Shown: positions 20,121-32,137, counted from the stretch's first letter. The stretch is 64,000 nt of DNA from Gambelia wislizenii (GCA_030847615.1 JAUMIR010000014.1:12128501-12192500), one strand, 5' to 3'. Made by a program: numbers and translations. Notes: a model not told the origin generated them from the sequence alone.

Positions 20121-20699
20121 CATCCTCCAACATTTCAGAGATGAAAATGGACAAGCAAGATCAGGGTGTGGCCAAGATGGCAAACATTATTACAGTTGTC
20201 CCTTCATATTTGCTGGAGTTTGGTTCCTAGACCTGCCCCCCATGGATATAAAATCTATGAACACGCAAGTCCCATTATGTGCAATGGCATAGCAAAATGG
20301 TGTCCCTTATATAAGATGGCAAAATCAAGGTTTGCTTTTTGGATTATTATTTTTTAAAGAATATTTTCAAGTCATGAATACTTAAATCCGTGGATACCAA
20401 ATCCATGGATACAGAGGAACAACTGTATTTAGGAAGCTAGGAGAGGCTGCAGCAGCTTGCTTTTCCCTGAGGCTCCTAGGAAGAGCAAGATTCTGTACCC
20501 TCCTCTCTCTTCGCCCTGCTGAATGAAGTACAAGCTACTTTTGCATTTTGCATTCCGTTTTGAAGCAACTGATGTAAGTGGAGGATAACGGGGAAGTGGT
20601 AGAGAGAAACCTGGACATTTTAAACGCAGCTGGAAAAGTGGGACGATAGATGATTAATTGGGGCTGTCCCTGCCAAATCAGGACAGTTGGAGGGTATGG
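20121..20699 (+). mobile_element. MITE family (CATMCCTCCAAC ends) with nested Tigger-type MITE
   Basis: The left end CATCCTCCAACATTTCAGAG and the right end GGACAGTTGGAGGGTATGG form inverted termini. A different MITE (20193-20425) sits inside after AAACATTAT. Sister copies are at 24804 (+), 29390 (-) and 30570 (+). Confidence 0.65.
20193..20425. mobile_element. Tigger-type MITE, ~230 bp
   Basis: The inverted ends CAGTTGTCCCTTCATATTTG and ATGGATACAGAGGAACAACTG are each flanked by TA (20191-20192, 20426-20427). The interior GGTGTCCCTTATATAAGATG, TTGCTTTTTGGATTATTATT is shared with 32138 and 39687 and with the outer element at 46641. Confidence 0.85.
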
Positions 20700-21051
20700 A
20701 CTTCCCCCAGTCCCATTTGACTGCAGATCGTTCTTGGAAGAATCAGTGTGTTTGTTTAAATTGTCAAGACACAAAACTGATTGCTGGAAAAAGAAATGTT
20801 GCTTTTGAGACAACTTAATGACAAGAGGACTGGTTAGGGTGCTGTTGAGAACCTGTCCCTTATAACCACATAGATCAATTGTGGCTCACTTTGGACTTCT
20901 CAGGTAGGCACAGACTGGTTTATGGGATCCGTAAACCTGAACTTGGAATAGTTACTTTTTGGATGGAATCCCCCAGCTAACCTGGCTATAGGATTCTGGG
21001 AGTTTTCTAGCAAATCTGAAATGATGAGCAAAGTAGTCCTACTGTGTATCT

Positions 21052-21714
21052 CAGTGGTTCTTAACCTGTGGTCTGTGGAACCCCAAGGGAGACGCAATGT
21101 CTCCACAGGGGGTCCGCAAAAGCTTGAAGGCTGTTCAGCCCACTTCTTCCCCACAGTGGAGCGGCCATGTGACAGGAGCCAGGGCAAAGGCCAGCTGGCT
21201 GGTTTGCTGGGCCTGTGCATTGCTGTCCAGTCCACTCCAAGTGCAAACTGGCAGGAAGAAACAGAAGAAAAGTATTCTTTCTCTCTGTGATGATTCTGAG
21301 GGAAGGTTTAATGGATGGTATAATTGTTAATGGATTATTATTTATTATTTATTTATTTACTAATTACTTCAGTCACAAGGCTATCAGAGCGGCTTACAAA
21401 TTGTTTTAAGCAATAGCAATTTACACATCTACACTGCATTAAACAGTTTCCAATGTGTGTTAGCTAATTGCCCCCACAAGCCGGGTACTGATTTTACCAA
21501 CCTACGAAAAGATGGAAGGTTGAATTAACCTTGGAACTCTCTGGAATCAAACTTACAACGTGCTGACTTGCAGCACTGGCATTTAACCACTGCGCCACCA
21601 GGGCTCCCTATTGTTATTGTTGTTGTTTTAAGTCTTGAGTTAAGTCTTGGGGGTCAGTGTTAACAAAACATATTTAAAGAGGGTCCCTGGTAAAGAAAGG
21701 ATTAAGAACCACTG
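21052..21714 (+). mobile_element. hAT-type element with 8-bp target duplication, SINE nested inside
   Basis: Starts CAGTGGTTCTTAACCTGTGG and ends GGATTAAGAACCACTG. The flanks GTGTATCT (21044-21051) and GTGTATGT (21715-21722) agree at 7 of 8 positions, as expected for a hAT insertion. A tRNA/L2-tail SINE (21339-21608) interrupts the 3' half. No transposase. Confidence 0.85.
21339..21608 (-). mobile_element. tRNA-headed SINE with L2-like tail
   Basis: On the minus strand: GGGAGCCCTGGTGGCGCAGT (A-box region), GTAAGTTTGATTCCAGAGAG (B-box region), a body with AATTCAACCTTCCATC and CCCGGCTTGTGGGGGCAATT, and a tail ACAATTTGTAAGCCGCTCTG then (AAATA)n. The tail resembles the L2-like 3' end at 9640. 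It is nested in the hAT element at 21052. Confidence 0.8.
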
Positions 21715-21732
21715 GTGTATGTTATCTCAGTA

Positions 21733-21965
21733 CAGGCCATCCCCCATATCCACAGATTCAGTATCTATGGTTTCAGTTATCCATGTTCGAAAAAACATGT
21801 TCTCTCTTGGCATTTCTAGGTCCTCCAATGTGATTTTATTGCCAACTTCCAGTGTTCATCTCATTGAAAATAAAAGGGTTCCTTATTATCCATGGTTTCA
21901 GGTATCCACAGGTATGTGTCTGTGTCTTGGAACGTATTTCCTGCAGATATAGGGGGGTCAACCTA
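21733..21965. mobile_element. Tigger-like MITE (CAGGTCGACCCCC family)
   Basis: Begins CAGGCCATCCCCCATATCCA after TA (21731-21732) and ends GATATAGGGGGGTCAACCT before TA. The interior GGCATTTCTAGGTCCTCCAA, TGTGATTTTATTGCCAACTT matches the copies at 28452 and 40100. Confidence 0.75.
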
Positions 21966-22154
21966 TAATCAGATTGTGTTGGTATGTTTTGGAAAGGCAT
22001 ATGGACTGGGAGTTTGTAGGGGTCTGGGGATGCAACCCCTCCCCAGTTGCAGAATTCCCACTTCTGCCTTCTTCCTGAGAATGACTTGTGTATATATCAA
22101 CCCTAATTGGGATACAAAATACCCTAAAATAGAAGATTCCCAATCATTCCACCT

Positions 22155-22670
22155 TCATAGAATACTGTGTCCAGTTCTGGGCACCACAATTCAAAAAGGA
22201 TATTGACAAATTGGAGCGTGTCCAGAGAAGGGCAACTAAAATGGTGAAAGGTCTGGAAACCATGCCTTATGAGGAAGGACTTAGGGAGCTGGGTATGTTT
22301 AGCCTGGAAAAAAGACGGTTAAGAGACGATATGATAGCCCTGTTTATGTATTTGAAGGGGTGTCACATTGAGGATGGAGCAAGCTTGTTTTCTGCTGCTC
22401 CAGAGACTAGAACACGGAGCAATGGATGCAAACTCCAGGAACAGAGATGCCACCTCAACGTTAGGAGGAACTTTCTGACAGTAAGAGCTGTTTGGCAGTG
22501 GAATACACTCCCTCAGAGCGTGGTAGGGTCTCCTTCCTTAGAGGTCTTTAAAGAGAGGCTAGATGGCCATCTGTCAGGGATGCTTTAATCGTGATTTCCT
22601 GCGTGGCAGGAGGTTGGACTGGATGGCCCTTGTGGTCTCTTCCAACTCTACAGTTCCATGATTCTATGAT
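22155..22670 (+). mobile_element. CR1 LINE, 5'-truncated; ORF2 C-terminus still open
   Basis: Starts in the ORF2 C-terminal block (CTGTGTCCAGTTCTGGGCAC). The frame 22211-22588 is open for 125 codons: [50 protein letters not shown], ending LDGHLSGML. This is followed by the CR1 tail with ACTCTACAGTTCCATGATTC. The intact frame suggests a younger copy than the one at 1790. It is not expected to make a functional protein alone. Confidence 0.9.
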
Positions 22671-23457
22671 CAGACCTAGTAGAAATTATGGATTCTATAG
22701 CCAACAGACCACATACAGTGCCAAAGTTTTAACCTTTCAACCAAATTGGGAGATGGACAAGGCTGTACTTCTCAATTACTAGTCTCGACAGAAATAGAAC
22801 CATGGAATCAGTTCTTGAATGGTAATTTGCATTGTACAGTATGTAAATCCCTTTGAGTCTTTCCTTATTTCTCTTATTTGAGCTCTTAATTCCAACAGAT
22901 TGGAAATAATTGTTTATTTTTAAAAAGTTAACTTTATTGATGGTTTTAAAACATGGAATGTTTGTGTGAACTCAGTTAGAACAAAGTAACTTTTTTATTA
23001 GTTCATGCATTAAAAGCAACAATTAAATGCTTTTTTGATGCCATCCTTGCCCTGAAGTTGCTGTGTTATCTTTACGTTGGACAGATTTAAATAGCCACCG
23101 AATGGCACCAGAATGAGACCAGTTTGCTAAATTCTTCCTTGTATCTTATTTCCTGACAGTTCAAAATAGTAACAATAATCTTGATTTACCTGCTAGGAAA
23201 AAAGTAAATACAGTTCACATGTGTTTTGAAAACAACAAAGAGACTCCTGGAGAAAGAAAGAACAGGAAAGCCGCTGAACACCTGATGCATCCCTCTGCAA
23301 AACTAGAAGCTCAGGTGGTAATTAAATGTGCTGCTGAATTGCCTGGGGAGAATGGGATTGGCAGCTTTTTTCCTGGCAGGGCTCCTGTACACTTACAACA
23401 GCTGTGCACCAGAAAAATATTAAACAGATGTGATTTCTTGATATCTCTATTTTATCA
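22671..23457. other. No recognised feature
   Basis: AT-rich non-coding sequence without identifiable element ends. Confidence 0.4.
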
Positions 23458-23640
23458 CACTACACTGTTATAGTGCTATTATTCCTCTAACTGCTATGGG
23501 TGCTTCCTGTGGAATTCTGGGGTTTGTAGTTTAGTGAGGCCTAAGAGCTCTCTGGCTGAGAGTTCTAAATGCTCTTCCCTGAACTGCAAATCCCAGGATT
23601 CCATGGAGGCAGTCACAGAACTTAAAAGTGGAATAATAGT
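23458..23640. mobile_element. Palindromic MITE (GCTATTATTCC family)
   Basis: CACTACACTGTTATAGTGCT, ATTATTCC and GGGGTTTGTAGTTTAGTGAG on the left mirror CTGCAAATCCCAGGATTCCA and AAAAGTGGAATAATAG on the right. Confidence 0.7.
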
Positions 23641-24803
23641 CTCTCTATTTCTCCAGGCCAAGCAAAGCAGCTGTCCATTTTGTGTGCTCTTAAGCAGTAA
23701 GAGTTTAGCAAGAGTGCTATTTAACTTAAAAGCATCTCTGGATTGTCCTGGTGGGAGATTATTTTTGGAACTGTGCATGATTCAAATGTAAAAGCAAAGC
23801 TCTCTCACAAAAGCGGGGTTTGGCAACCTTACCATGCTTAGTGCACACCTATATAATTTTTTTTCTCTCTTAATTTTTTTTTTTTTTGCCTATCTTCTCT
23901 TACAAATTTTATTCTTCTCCACCATGTGTTCTGTTTCATTTTTCCACCGAAAATGACAAAGAATGTTTAATCCCTGCCCCAGAAAGTGTGGCGTGTTTGC
24001 TCATCGACAGGCTTCCAAGACTCTCTTGCCAACCATAAAGGCTTCCTTCTGATACTGCGATGAGAACTGAAATTCTCAGTGAGATTGTGCACTTGAATGC
24101 AGCTATTCTAGCAGAACATCACCAATAAGCTATTGGAGAACTTCAGAGGAGTGTGCATTGGCCTTGCACTGTGAATGGCGGATCCCATCATTCTCATCCA
24201 GTGCTCAGCTGCCTCACCTCCAGAGCTTGAGAAGCAACAGGACATTCCTCCCCTCCACCCTTTCTCTCTCAAACTCCTGGGTATGCACAATGGCCCTTGG
24301 TATGTAAGTTTGTTGCCTCTTGGGTATGTACATGGGTTTAGGTATGTTGCCTCTTTCAGTGTGTTGATTGGCCACTTAGGATCCCTCCCGTCACTCCCTC
24401 AGACAATCACCACCCATACGCAAATAATCATCTACATGCAAATTCCTTCTCCACCTCACAATTCACTCCTGACACTCATGGCCAATCTACATAATGGGAT
24501 CAACCAAACAACGTGCTACAGTATTGGCTATAGTTACTAAGGCTGCAGGCTTTTGCAGTTCACCAATGTCTCAGGGCTGCACAATTTCCACTTATGACTT
24601 AAGTCTACACAGTAATATCAATGGGACCCAAGCAGGCAACTGGCAGTGGTGGTGGGATGCTGATGCTGCAGTTGCAGTGACGGGAGCCAGGCAACCAGGT
24701 GTGAAGCCTACTGGGTGTTTTGGGGGGAATTTTTTAATGGTGTATGGTACGCCGGGTCCAGCTATTGCTCATCAAAATGTTTTAAGACAGGGAACCATTG
24801 CCC
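23641..24803. other. No recognised feature; poly-T run at 23873-23886
   Basis: Non-coding. It includes a T-rich tract but no supported gene or element. Confidence 0.4.
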
Positions 24804-25181
24804 CATGCTCTCCAACATTTTCACAGATGAAAACTGAGATACCTGTGGCCAAGCAACTTCTGAGCATAGTCAGGATGGCAAAAGTTATTAATGAGGAAGA
24901 TCTCACAAACCAGGAGAGGCTGCAGCAGTTTGTTTTTGCCTGAGCCTGCTGGGAAACATGAGTTTCTGCTCCCTTCCCTCCCCTCCCCTGCCTTGCTGAG
25001 TTCACTGTGTGTACACTGCTTTTGCCCTTTGAAGTCAGCTTGCAGCAATTGAAGTGTTGTAAGCTGAAACCAAGGGAGGAAAGGAGGAGGAGGAGAAGGA
25101 AACTAGGACATTTTAAAAGCAGTTCAAAAAAGTGGGAGTAACTGTGACCATTCCTGTCAAATGGGGACAGTTGGAGGATGT
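24804..25181 (+). mobile_element. MITE family (CATMCCTCCAAC ends)
   Basis: Begins CATGCTCTCCAACATTTTCA and ends GGGGACAGTTGGAGGATG. The interior AGGCTGCAGCAG and GGACATTTTAAAAGCAG is shared with 20121-20699 and 29390-29740. Confidence 0.65.
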
Positions 25182-25605
25182 GTGTTACTTTTATGTGCTT
25201 ACATGTCCCTCACTGCATCATTTCTCATATTGGTCTTTACTTTTTGCTACTTAAAGAAGAAAAACAACACAAAGCCCATAAGACTGATCAGAGAGGGATG
25301 TAAAGTTTGAAATGCCACTGAAATGCCCTTTAAAAGTTACCTTAAAAAGTAACAAGAACATGTTGCTCATTACACTGATAAGGTAACTTTGTTCCCACTC
25401 ATTGCAATACCTCCAAGCTCTGTTTATTTCTTAAATCAAGGGAAGATAAAGTTCAGCTCTAGGGTTGCATGTGGGCCCCTGGGCTCTTTCTATGTCCCTT
25501 GATGGCTCCATTCCTCTATCATGTGTCTTCAGGTCACCTGTTAGGACTTGTTATGTCAACCTGGTGCACTTCCTAGATTTTCTTAGGAAGGAATCTTCAG
25601 AGGTC

Positions 25606-26462
25606 ATAGAATCATAGAGTTGGAAGAGACCACAAGGGCCATCCAGTCCAACCGCCTGCCATGCGGGAATACACAATCAAAGCACTCCTGACAGATAGCC
25701 ATCCAGCCTCTGTTTAAAAACCTCCAAAGAAGGAGATTCCACCACACTCCCAGGCAGCAGTGTATTCTACTTCTGAGCAGCTCTTACTGTCAGGAAGTTC
25801 TTCCTAAAGTTGAATCCTAATGGTGGAATCTCTTTTCTTGTACTTTGAACCCATTGCTCCATGTCCTAGTCTCTGGAGCAGCAAAAAACAAGCTTGCCCC
25901 ATCCTCAGTATGACATCCCTTCAAACATTTAAACATGGCTATCATGTCCCCCCTCTCAACCTGCTCTTCTCCAGACTAAACATACCCAGCTCCCTAAGAT
26001 GCTCCTCATAGTGCATGGCTTCCAGACCTCCCACCATCCTGGTCGCCCTCCTCTGGACACATCCCAGCTTCTCAATAGCCTTCCTGAATTGTGGTGCCCA
26101 GAACTGGACACAGTATTCCAGGTGAGGTCTGACCAAAGCAGAATACAGTGGCACTGTTACTTCCCTTGATCTAGACACTATACTCCTATTAATGCAGCCT
26201 AGAATTGCATTGGCTTTTTTAGCTGCTGCAGCACACTGCTGACTCGCGTTCAGCTTGTGGTCCACTAAGACTCCTAGATCCTTTTCGCATGTACTGCCAT
26301 CAAGCCATGTGTCACCAATCCTATATCTGTGCATTTTATTTTTACTGCCCAAGTGTAGTATCCTACATTTCTCCCTGTTGAAATTCATTTTGTTAGTTTT
26401 GCCCCAGCTTTCTAATCTGTTAAGGTCATTTTGGATTCTGCTATTGCCTCTTTCTGAAATTT
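25606..26462 (-). mobile_element. CR1 LINE, 5'-truncated, antisense
   Basis: The 3' tail (ATCATAGAGTTGGAAGAGAC) is at 25611 and the copy runs up to 26462 in the ORF2 C-terminal half. The minus frame 26388-25942 is open for 148 codons: [80 protein letters not shown]. It lacks the RT catalytic core. Confidence 0.9.
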
Positions 26463-26465
26463 AGC

Positions 26466-26593
26466 ATAAAATGTCTGGTATCCCTTGGTGGTTTTCCATC
26501 TAAGTATTAACCAGGCCTGATCATAGGCCCTACATTTCTGCCGTTGTGCATTCCAAGATCATATGGGATCTGGTGCCCTCAGACTATTTAGAC
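26466..26593 (-). mobile_element. 5S-rRNA-derived SINE, minus strand
   Basis: The + strand shows GGTATCCCTTGGTGGTTTTC, CATCTAAGTATTAACCAGGC and GATCATATGGGATCTGGTGC, the reverse complement of the 5S-like C-box to A-box region and its leader. It abuts the truncated end of the CR1 copy. Confidence 0.7.
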
Positions 26594-27282
26594 CACATTC
26601 CCCAGAGCAACCGTTTTCTGGACAAAAGAGGAGAGTGAATAGCACCCTTGAAACCCTTGATGTGTGCTGATTCACCTTTAAATAGGCAAGTAGGTTTTTA
26701 AAAATGGGGGGGGGGTATGTCGAACTGTGCACAAACAGCACCACTAGCCATTTTTCAAAATCTGAAGTAAACTGATAGATACTTCCATGCTTTTGGTGTG
26801 TGTGTGTTTTGGTGTTTTTGGCACTCCATGCCGGCCCTGGAAGGTCTCTGAGGATAAAATTGGCCTCCAGAGCAGTGGTACATTTTTTTTTAGTGGGGGC
26901 TGGTATTTCCCTTGTCATTGAGGCAGTGAATCCACCCCAAGTCTTAATTCAGGCTTCAAAGGAACTCCTTAAGGTGCTGAACCCTACTCCTTAATAGATT
27001 CAGCAGGTTGGAGAACTCCTTCAAAGCAATCCAAAACCTGGAGTGAATTCACTGCCCAACTGACATGGGAATTGGGAATTCATCAACCACCACTGATAAA
27101 TGATGCCAGTCAAGATAGGGCCATTGTCAGAATGAAGTAACCCCTGAGAGCTTCCTATAAGCTATTCTTGGGTGCAAAATGAATGTGTGGACAGATAAAG
27201 CAATAGGAATTGGTTAGGAGATGGTCTACCACCCCGTTTGGATGCAGTGCCCCCCCGCCCTGGGACAGGTGTGCAGGAAAAA
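26594..27282. other. No recognised feature
   Basis: Non-coding, with a G-run at 26706-26715 and a (GT)n stretch near 26797. No element was assigned. Confidence 0.4.
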
Positions 27283-27482
27283 CAACAAACTATGGCTGCA
27301 CTTTAAGTGCTGCAGCTCCATCCTATGGAACCCTGGCATTTGTAGTTGTTTAAGGTCTTTAGCCTTCTCTGCCAGAGTGTTGGTGCCTCACCAAACTACA
27401 AATCCCAGGATTCTGTAGGATGGAGACATGGCAGTTAAAGTGGTACCAAACTGCATTATTTCTACAGTGTAGATGAACCCTA
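27283..27482. mobile_element. Palindromic MITE, diverged
   Basis: The left half CTCCATCCTATGGAACCCTG, GCATTTGTAGTT mirrors AACTACAAATCCCAGGATTC, TGTAGGATGGAG on the right. The outer flank ATTATTTCTACAGTGTAG matches the 38269 subfamily. Confidence 0.65.
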
Positions 27483-28451
27483 TGTCATATCTATGAAACT
27501 GCCAGGGAAGCAAGGACATGGGATGAGATGGACCTAGACCAGGGTGGGCAACTGTGTGGGGAACAGGGCTCAATTCCCACCTCTGTAGGCTGCAACCCTG
27601 TATCTGAGCACAACAGAAGTGATCAGTTGCATTATCACTTCTAATTGCCTTTTTTGTGTGGGGTGGTGGTAGTATTTCCGGGGCTGGGAGGTTCTGCACG
27701 GGTGAGTAATGTTAACGTTTGAGGATAGGGTGGGTCCATTTTCAGAGGGGAACATCACCTAAAAATTGGTCTGAAAACACTTGCATGGGGGTTTCCAGGG
27801 GACTTTGAAGGCCACAAAATTGGGGTTTGGGGGCCACAGGTGGCCCATGGACCACATATGTGCCACCTCTAACATCCAGCTATGTAGTTATGATGTAACA
27901 ATATCTGAAGGAGCAGAGACACACAATTAAGGCGGTGTCCATTTGTGGTTGCAGCCATGGTTGCTTAAAAAAACACACACACAAACCCTTGCAATTGCAG
28001 ATTGTGCAAAAGTGTGGCTTTAAAAAACAAAACCACACACACAGCAATGACTTTGTTTCTTTCTCTTTGTTCCTCTGATGCCAGGCTGATCAAAATCCTT
28101 CTGATTAGCCTCTCTGTATCTCTCCCTTGTTGCAACTTGCTCTTCTTACCCAATTAACACCTCATTATCCAAGCACCTGCAGTTGATTTGTTCAAGGCAT
28201 CACCAGGGCCCCAGTATTTCAGCTGCCCCTCTCCCCTCCCGGGAAAATCTCCCTGTGTTTTGCACAATAACATAAAGACTCCAGGAGGATATTTTTTGTG
28301 TCCACACCTCCCTCATGATGTCCATCAGCCAGGAAAAATCCTCTTGTCGATGCAGAGTTGTAATTATAGCCACAAAACAGGTACATGCTGCTGTTGTGAT
28401 GGCAGGGAGGATGGGTTGAGACCACCTCCCAATGTTCTATGAAGTCATATA
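27483..28451. other. No recognised feature
   Basis: Non-coding. AC-rich stretches lie at 27968-28042 (two similar AAAACACACACAC blocks). No gene. Confidence 0.4.
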
Positions 28452-28678
28452 CAGGTCGACCCCCGTATCCATGGATTCAGTATCCACGGGTTCACTTATC
28501 CCCATTAAAAAAATAAAAGTTCTCTCTAGCCATTTCTAGGTCCTCCAATGTGATTCTATAGTTAACTTCTGGCATTCCTTTAAGCTAACAGGGTTCCCTA
28601 TTATCCATGTCTCAGGTATACACGGTGTGTGTATGTGTGTCTTGGAACATATCCCCCATGGATACAGGGGTTGACCCT
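28452..28678. mobile_element. Tigger-like MITE (CAGGTCGACCCCC), well preserved
   Basis: CAGGTCGACCCCCGTATCCA at the left and GGATACAGGGGTTGACC at the right, flanked by TA (28450-28451 and 28679-28680). The interior TTCACTTATCCCC and GGCATTTCTAGGTCC-like sequence is shared with 21733 and 40100. Confidence 0.8.
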
Positions 28679-28762
28679 TACCACTTACTCAGCTTGGGGC
28701 AGAAGAGACAAAAACTTATCCTACAGGCTACATCTGGTTAGACTAAAAGCCATTCATGTCAG

Positions 28763-28970
28763 AATACTGGAGCCCATTCACACTGTAGAATTATAGTGCT
28801 ATTATTCCACTTTAACTGTCATGGTGCCATGGTTCCAGCCTATGGAATCCTGGCTCTGGCTTAGGAATCTAAATGCCTCTCTGTATACTGCCAATCCCAG
28901 GATTCCATGGGACAGAACCATGCAGTTAAAGTGGAATAATAGCGCTACAATTCTGTAATCTGAATGGGTC
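28763..28970. mobile_element. Palindromic MITE (GCTATTATTCC family)
   Basis: TAGAATTATAGTGCTATTAT, TCCACTTTAACTG on the left; CAGTTAAAGTGGAATAATAG, CGCTACAATTCTGTA on the right. Near-perfect terminal pairing. Confidence 0.8.
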
Positions 28971-29199
28971 CCTGATCTTCTTACATGATTTTTATACAAG
29001 AGCTCAACTGTATACATGTATGGTACTGAGTTTTTTTTAATAAAAAATTGGGACTTTGTTTTGGCTTACAAATAAAAACAAATATAGTACCGTATAGTTA
29101 AAACATGCAAGAGATCAGCATTAAAACAGAATTAAACTTTCATCAAAATGAAAAACAACTGAAATATGTAACAAAAATAATAAAAAGCAGATTAAAAGT

Positions 29200-29345
29200 A
29201 TGTTGTGTGCCTTCAAGTCCTTTTCTCTGAGGCTGAGAGAGTGCAACTTGTGCAAGGTCATCCAGTGGGTTTCCATGGCTAAGCAGGGATTTGAACCCTC
29301 GTCTCCAGAGTCATAATCCAACACTCAAACCACTACACCATGCTG
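29200..29345 (-). mobile_element. tRNA-derived SINE, internally deleted
   Basis: The + strand reads TGTGTGCCTTCAAGTCCTTT, GAGGCTGAGAGAGTGCAACT, GGGATTTGAACCCTCGTCTC (reverse of the B-box) and CACTCAAACCACTACACCAT (reverse of the head). The middle of the body is missing compared with 30290. Confidence 0.75.
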
Positions 29346-29389
29346 ACTCTAATTTAAAAGCAGTAGAGTTAAAAACAGGACTGCACCCT

Positions 29390-29740
29390 CATACCCTCCA
29401 ACTATCTTGATTTGGCAGGGACAGTCCTGATTAATCCTCTATCATTCTACTTTTTCAGCTGCTCTTTAAAAGTCTCAGTTTGTCTCTCTTATTCCTGCTG
29501 TCCCTCTTTGTCCTCAACTTACTTTAGTTGCTGCAAACTGAGTTCCAAGTACAAAACCTCTTTGCATTCCATTAACCCAGTGAATGGAGTGCAGTGGAGA
29601 ATCTTGCCTTTCCCAGAAGCAAAAGCAAACTGCTGCAGCTTGTCTGCTCTTCCTCAGTAATAACTTTTGCCATCTTGACCATCTGATGTTGCTTGGCCAC
29701 ATGTGTCTCGGTTTTCATCTGTGAAATGTTGGAAAGTATG
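29390..29740 (-). mobile_element. MITE family (CATMCCTCCAAC ends)
   Basis: CATACCCTCCAACTATCTTG, ATTTGGCAGGGACAGTCC at the left; GTGAAATGTTGGAAAGTATG at the right. It is inverted relative to the copies at 20121 and 24804. Confidence 0.65.
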
Positions 29741-30089
29741 CACCCTTTTAAAGTGCCATCTTTAAAATGTTCAGATCTCAAAACCTGTTGAGATTTTTTA
29801 AAAAACGTTGATGGAGGGGCAGCAAAGAGGGGTCAATTATAGCCTCCTATAGGAATGGAGTTCTAGAACTAGGGGGCTACCACTAAAAAGGCCCTGTAAT
29901 GTGTCTCCACCAGGTGTGACTGTGCAGGGGACTGAAAAGAAGGTCTTATAATCCTAATAATAAAAGAAACAAAAGAAAGTCTTATAATCCTAATAATATG
30001 AAAGCATGGATCTTGATGCTTAAACTCAAAAAGGGCAAATAGTTCACCCTGGCGAAGGTATGCATAAAGGGAGGCAAGAGAAACAATTT

Positions 30090-30250
30090 CTGAACATCTG
30101 TCACATGGAAAATAGTCAGATGACTCATTTTCTGTTGCTCCAGGTGACAGGACTAGAACAAATGGCATGGAAATAGATTTCTGCTGAACATTAGGAGACA
30201 CTTTTTAATGATGAAAACAAAAAGAAGCAGCAGTGGTGTGATCCACAAGT
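30090..30250 (+). mobile_element. CR1 3' fragment, very diverged
   Basis: CATTTTCTGTTGCTCCAGGT and TGCTGAACATTAGGAGACAC correspond to the ORF2 C-terminal coding region of other CR1 copies (compare 8780-8870). No tail is visible. Confidence 0.45.
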
Positions 30251-30289
30251 GAAAACAGAAATCAGAGCCGTAGGATACCTTTATTAAGA

Positions 30290-30530
30290 TCATGTGTTGT
30301 GAGCCTTCAAGTTGTTTCCAACTTATGGTGACACTAGCAAACCTATCACTGGGTTAAATGGGCAAGATTTGTTCAGGGAGGGGGTTGCCTTTGTCTTCCC
30401 TTGAGGCTGAGAGAGTGTGACTTGCTGAAAGTCACCCAATGGGTTTCCAAGACCAAGCAGGGATTCGAACCTGATCTCCAGAGTCAGTCCAATGCTCAAA
30501 ACCAATACACTACACTACACAATACAATAC
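30290..30530 (-). mobile_element. tRNA-derived SINE, near full length
   Basis: The + strand shows GTGTTGTGAGCCTTCAAGTT, CAACTTATGGTGACACTAGC, CAAGATTTGTTCAGGGAGGG, GGGATTCGAACCTGATCTCC (reverse B-box) and an end near CCAATACACTACACTACACA. It is the antisense partner of the copy at 11861. Confidence 0.75.
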
Positions 30531-30569
30531 TGTACACTGAAATATCTTAGAGGTTTCTTTTATTCACAG

Positions 30570-30922
30570 AGTTGCCAGAATGCTGAGTTAACTGTGTACA
30601 AACTTTGCACTCATTTTGCAGCAACTGAAGTAATCTGAGGACAAAAGGAGAGAAAAACTGGGACCTTTTAAAAACAGCTTAAAAAGTGGAACAAACTGTA
30701 ATGTCTCTTCTATGTTCAATAATTGTCCAATTGACATATAGTTCAGGATTTTACATGTCCCCTGGATCTCTAGAATGGGTACCTTTATTTCTCCAGCAGA
30801 GATAAACTTCTCTTCCATACCTTGCTTGTGTTGCTTCTGCTAATTTGGACCTCCTGCTGGGCAACGAATCTCACTCTTGTGACACAACCAGGACTGTCCC
30901 TGCCAAATTGAGACAGTTGGGG
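30570..30922 (+). mobile_element. MITE family (CATMCCTCCAAC ends), interrupted
   Basis: AGTTAACTGTGTACAAACTT, GGACCTTTTAAAAACAGC and the terminus AATTGAGACAGTTGGGG match 25000-25180. About 190 bp (30700-30890) are inserted between them. Confidence 0.5.
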
Positions 30923-31282
30923 CTTGTCTAGATGAAAAGATATAATACAGATTGGTGCACATGATTGCAAATTCACAGCAGCACTCATTTGTCTCCATGA
31001 TTTTTTGGCAAATTCTATTGTGTGTGAAGCTATCCATGTTTGAAGTGCACACATAGCCATGCTGGTGAATAAAGATGGAGAGTACAGCGCATTATTATTC
31101 TCCACACATGTTGTCCCCACTGCACAGTATTTTTTTTCAAACTTGTAAATCACAAGGTGCACAAGTGTGAAATCTGTGCAGTAGGTGAAGTTTTTGCCCC
31201 CCACTTTCTGAATATGGCAAATCTTGTTGGCTGCATGCTATGACAACAGGTATTCTAGTTGCATTATTTTCATCACCTAGAA

Positions 31283-31680
31283 CAGTGGTTCTTAACCTGT
31301 GGTCCAATCTCCTCACAGGGGGTCCACAAAGGCTTGAAGGCTGCTTGGCCCACCTCCTGCCTGCAGTAGAATGGCTGCGTGAAAGGAGCCAAGGCAAAGG
31401 CTGGCTGGCTGGGCCTGAGCATGGCCATTCAATCTGCTCCAGCCAAAAACTTGCAGGAAGAAGCAGGAGAAAAGTCTTCCCTCCTCCTCCTATACCTTTG
31501 AGGGAAGGTTTCATGGATGGTGTAATTGTAATTATAATTATTAATAATAATAATAATATATTATTATTATTATTATTGTGGTGGTGGTGGTGGTTTTAAA
31601 TCTTGAGTTAAATCTTGGGGTCCAAAGCAACAAAATATATTTAAAGGGGTCCCTGGTAAAGAAAAGGTTAAGAGCCACTG
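31283..31680 (+). mobile_element. hAT-type non-autonomous element
   Basis: Starts CAGTGGTTCTTAACCTGTGG and ends GGTTAAGAGCCACTG. The flanking 8-mers ACCTAGAA and GTCTAGAC are only partly alike. The interior contains an (AAT)n/(GGT)n microsatellite at 31535-31595. No transposase. Confidence 0.8.
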
Positions 31681-32137
31681 GTCTAGACAACCCCTTGGAT
31701 ATGCAAAAGTTGAAGACTGATAACAAGAATAGAATAGATACAGAATCTTTATTACAGTCATAGACCAGTTTTATATACTGTTTTTAACCTGTGTTTTTAC
31801 CTTCTTTTTATTCTGCATCCCCTTTTTACCTGTGTTGGTCTATGACTGTAATAAAGATTCTATTCTACAGATGAGAAGAAATAATAATGAACTAGGCTGT
31901 TACCCTAGAAACAGAACTTTGGGAAGGTGGGTGCTATCCAGGCTTGATGTCCACTTTGGGAAAGTTCCCTCTTGGACTATAACTCCCAGAATCCCCAGCT
32001 GGCAGTGTGTTGGTAGTTTTAATCACGTTTACAAGCTGCGGGAGTGTCAAAGGACAGATTTCTTTCCCAATTACTCAGAGTAGCAGCAGCAGCAGCTGCT
32101 ATAACAGGAGGAAGCCTATTCTGGGGGGAAAGAAATA

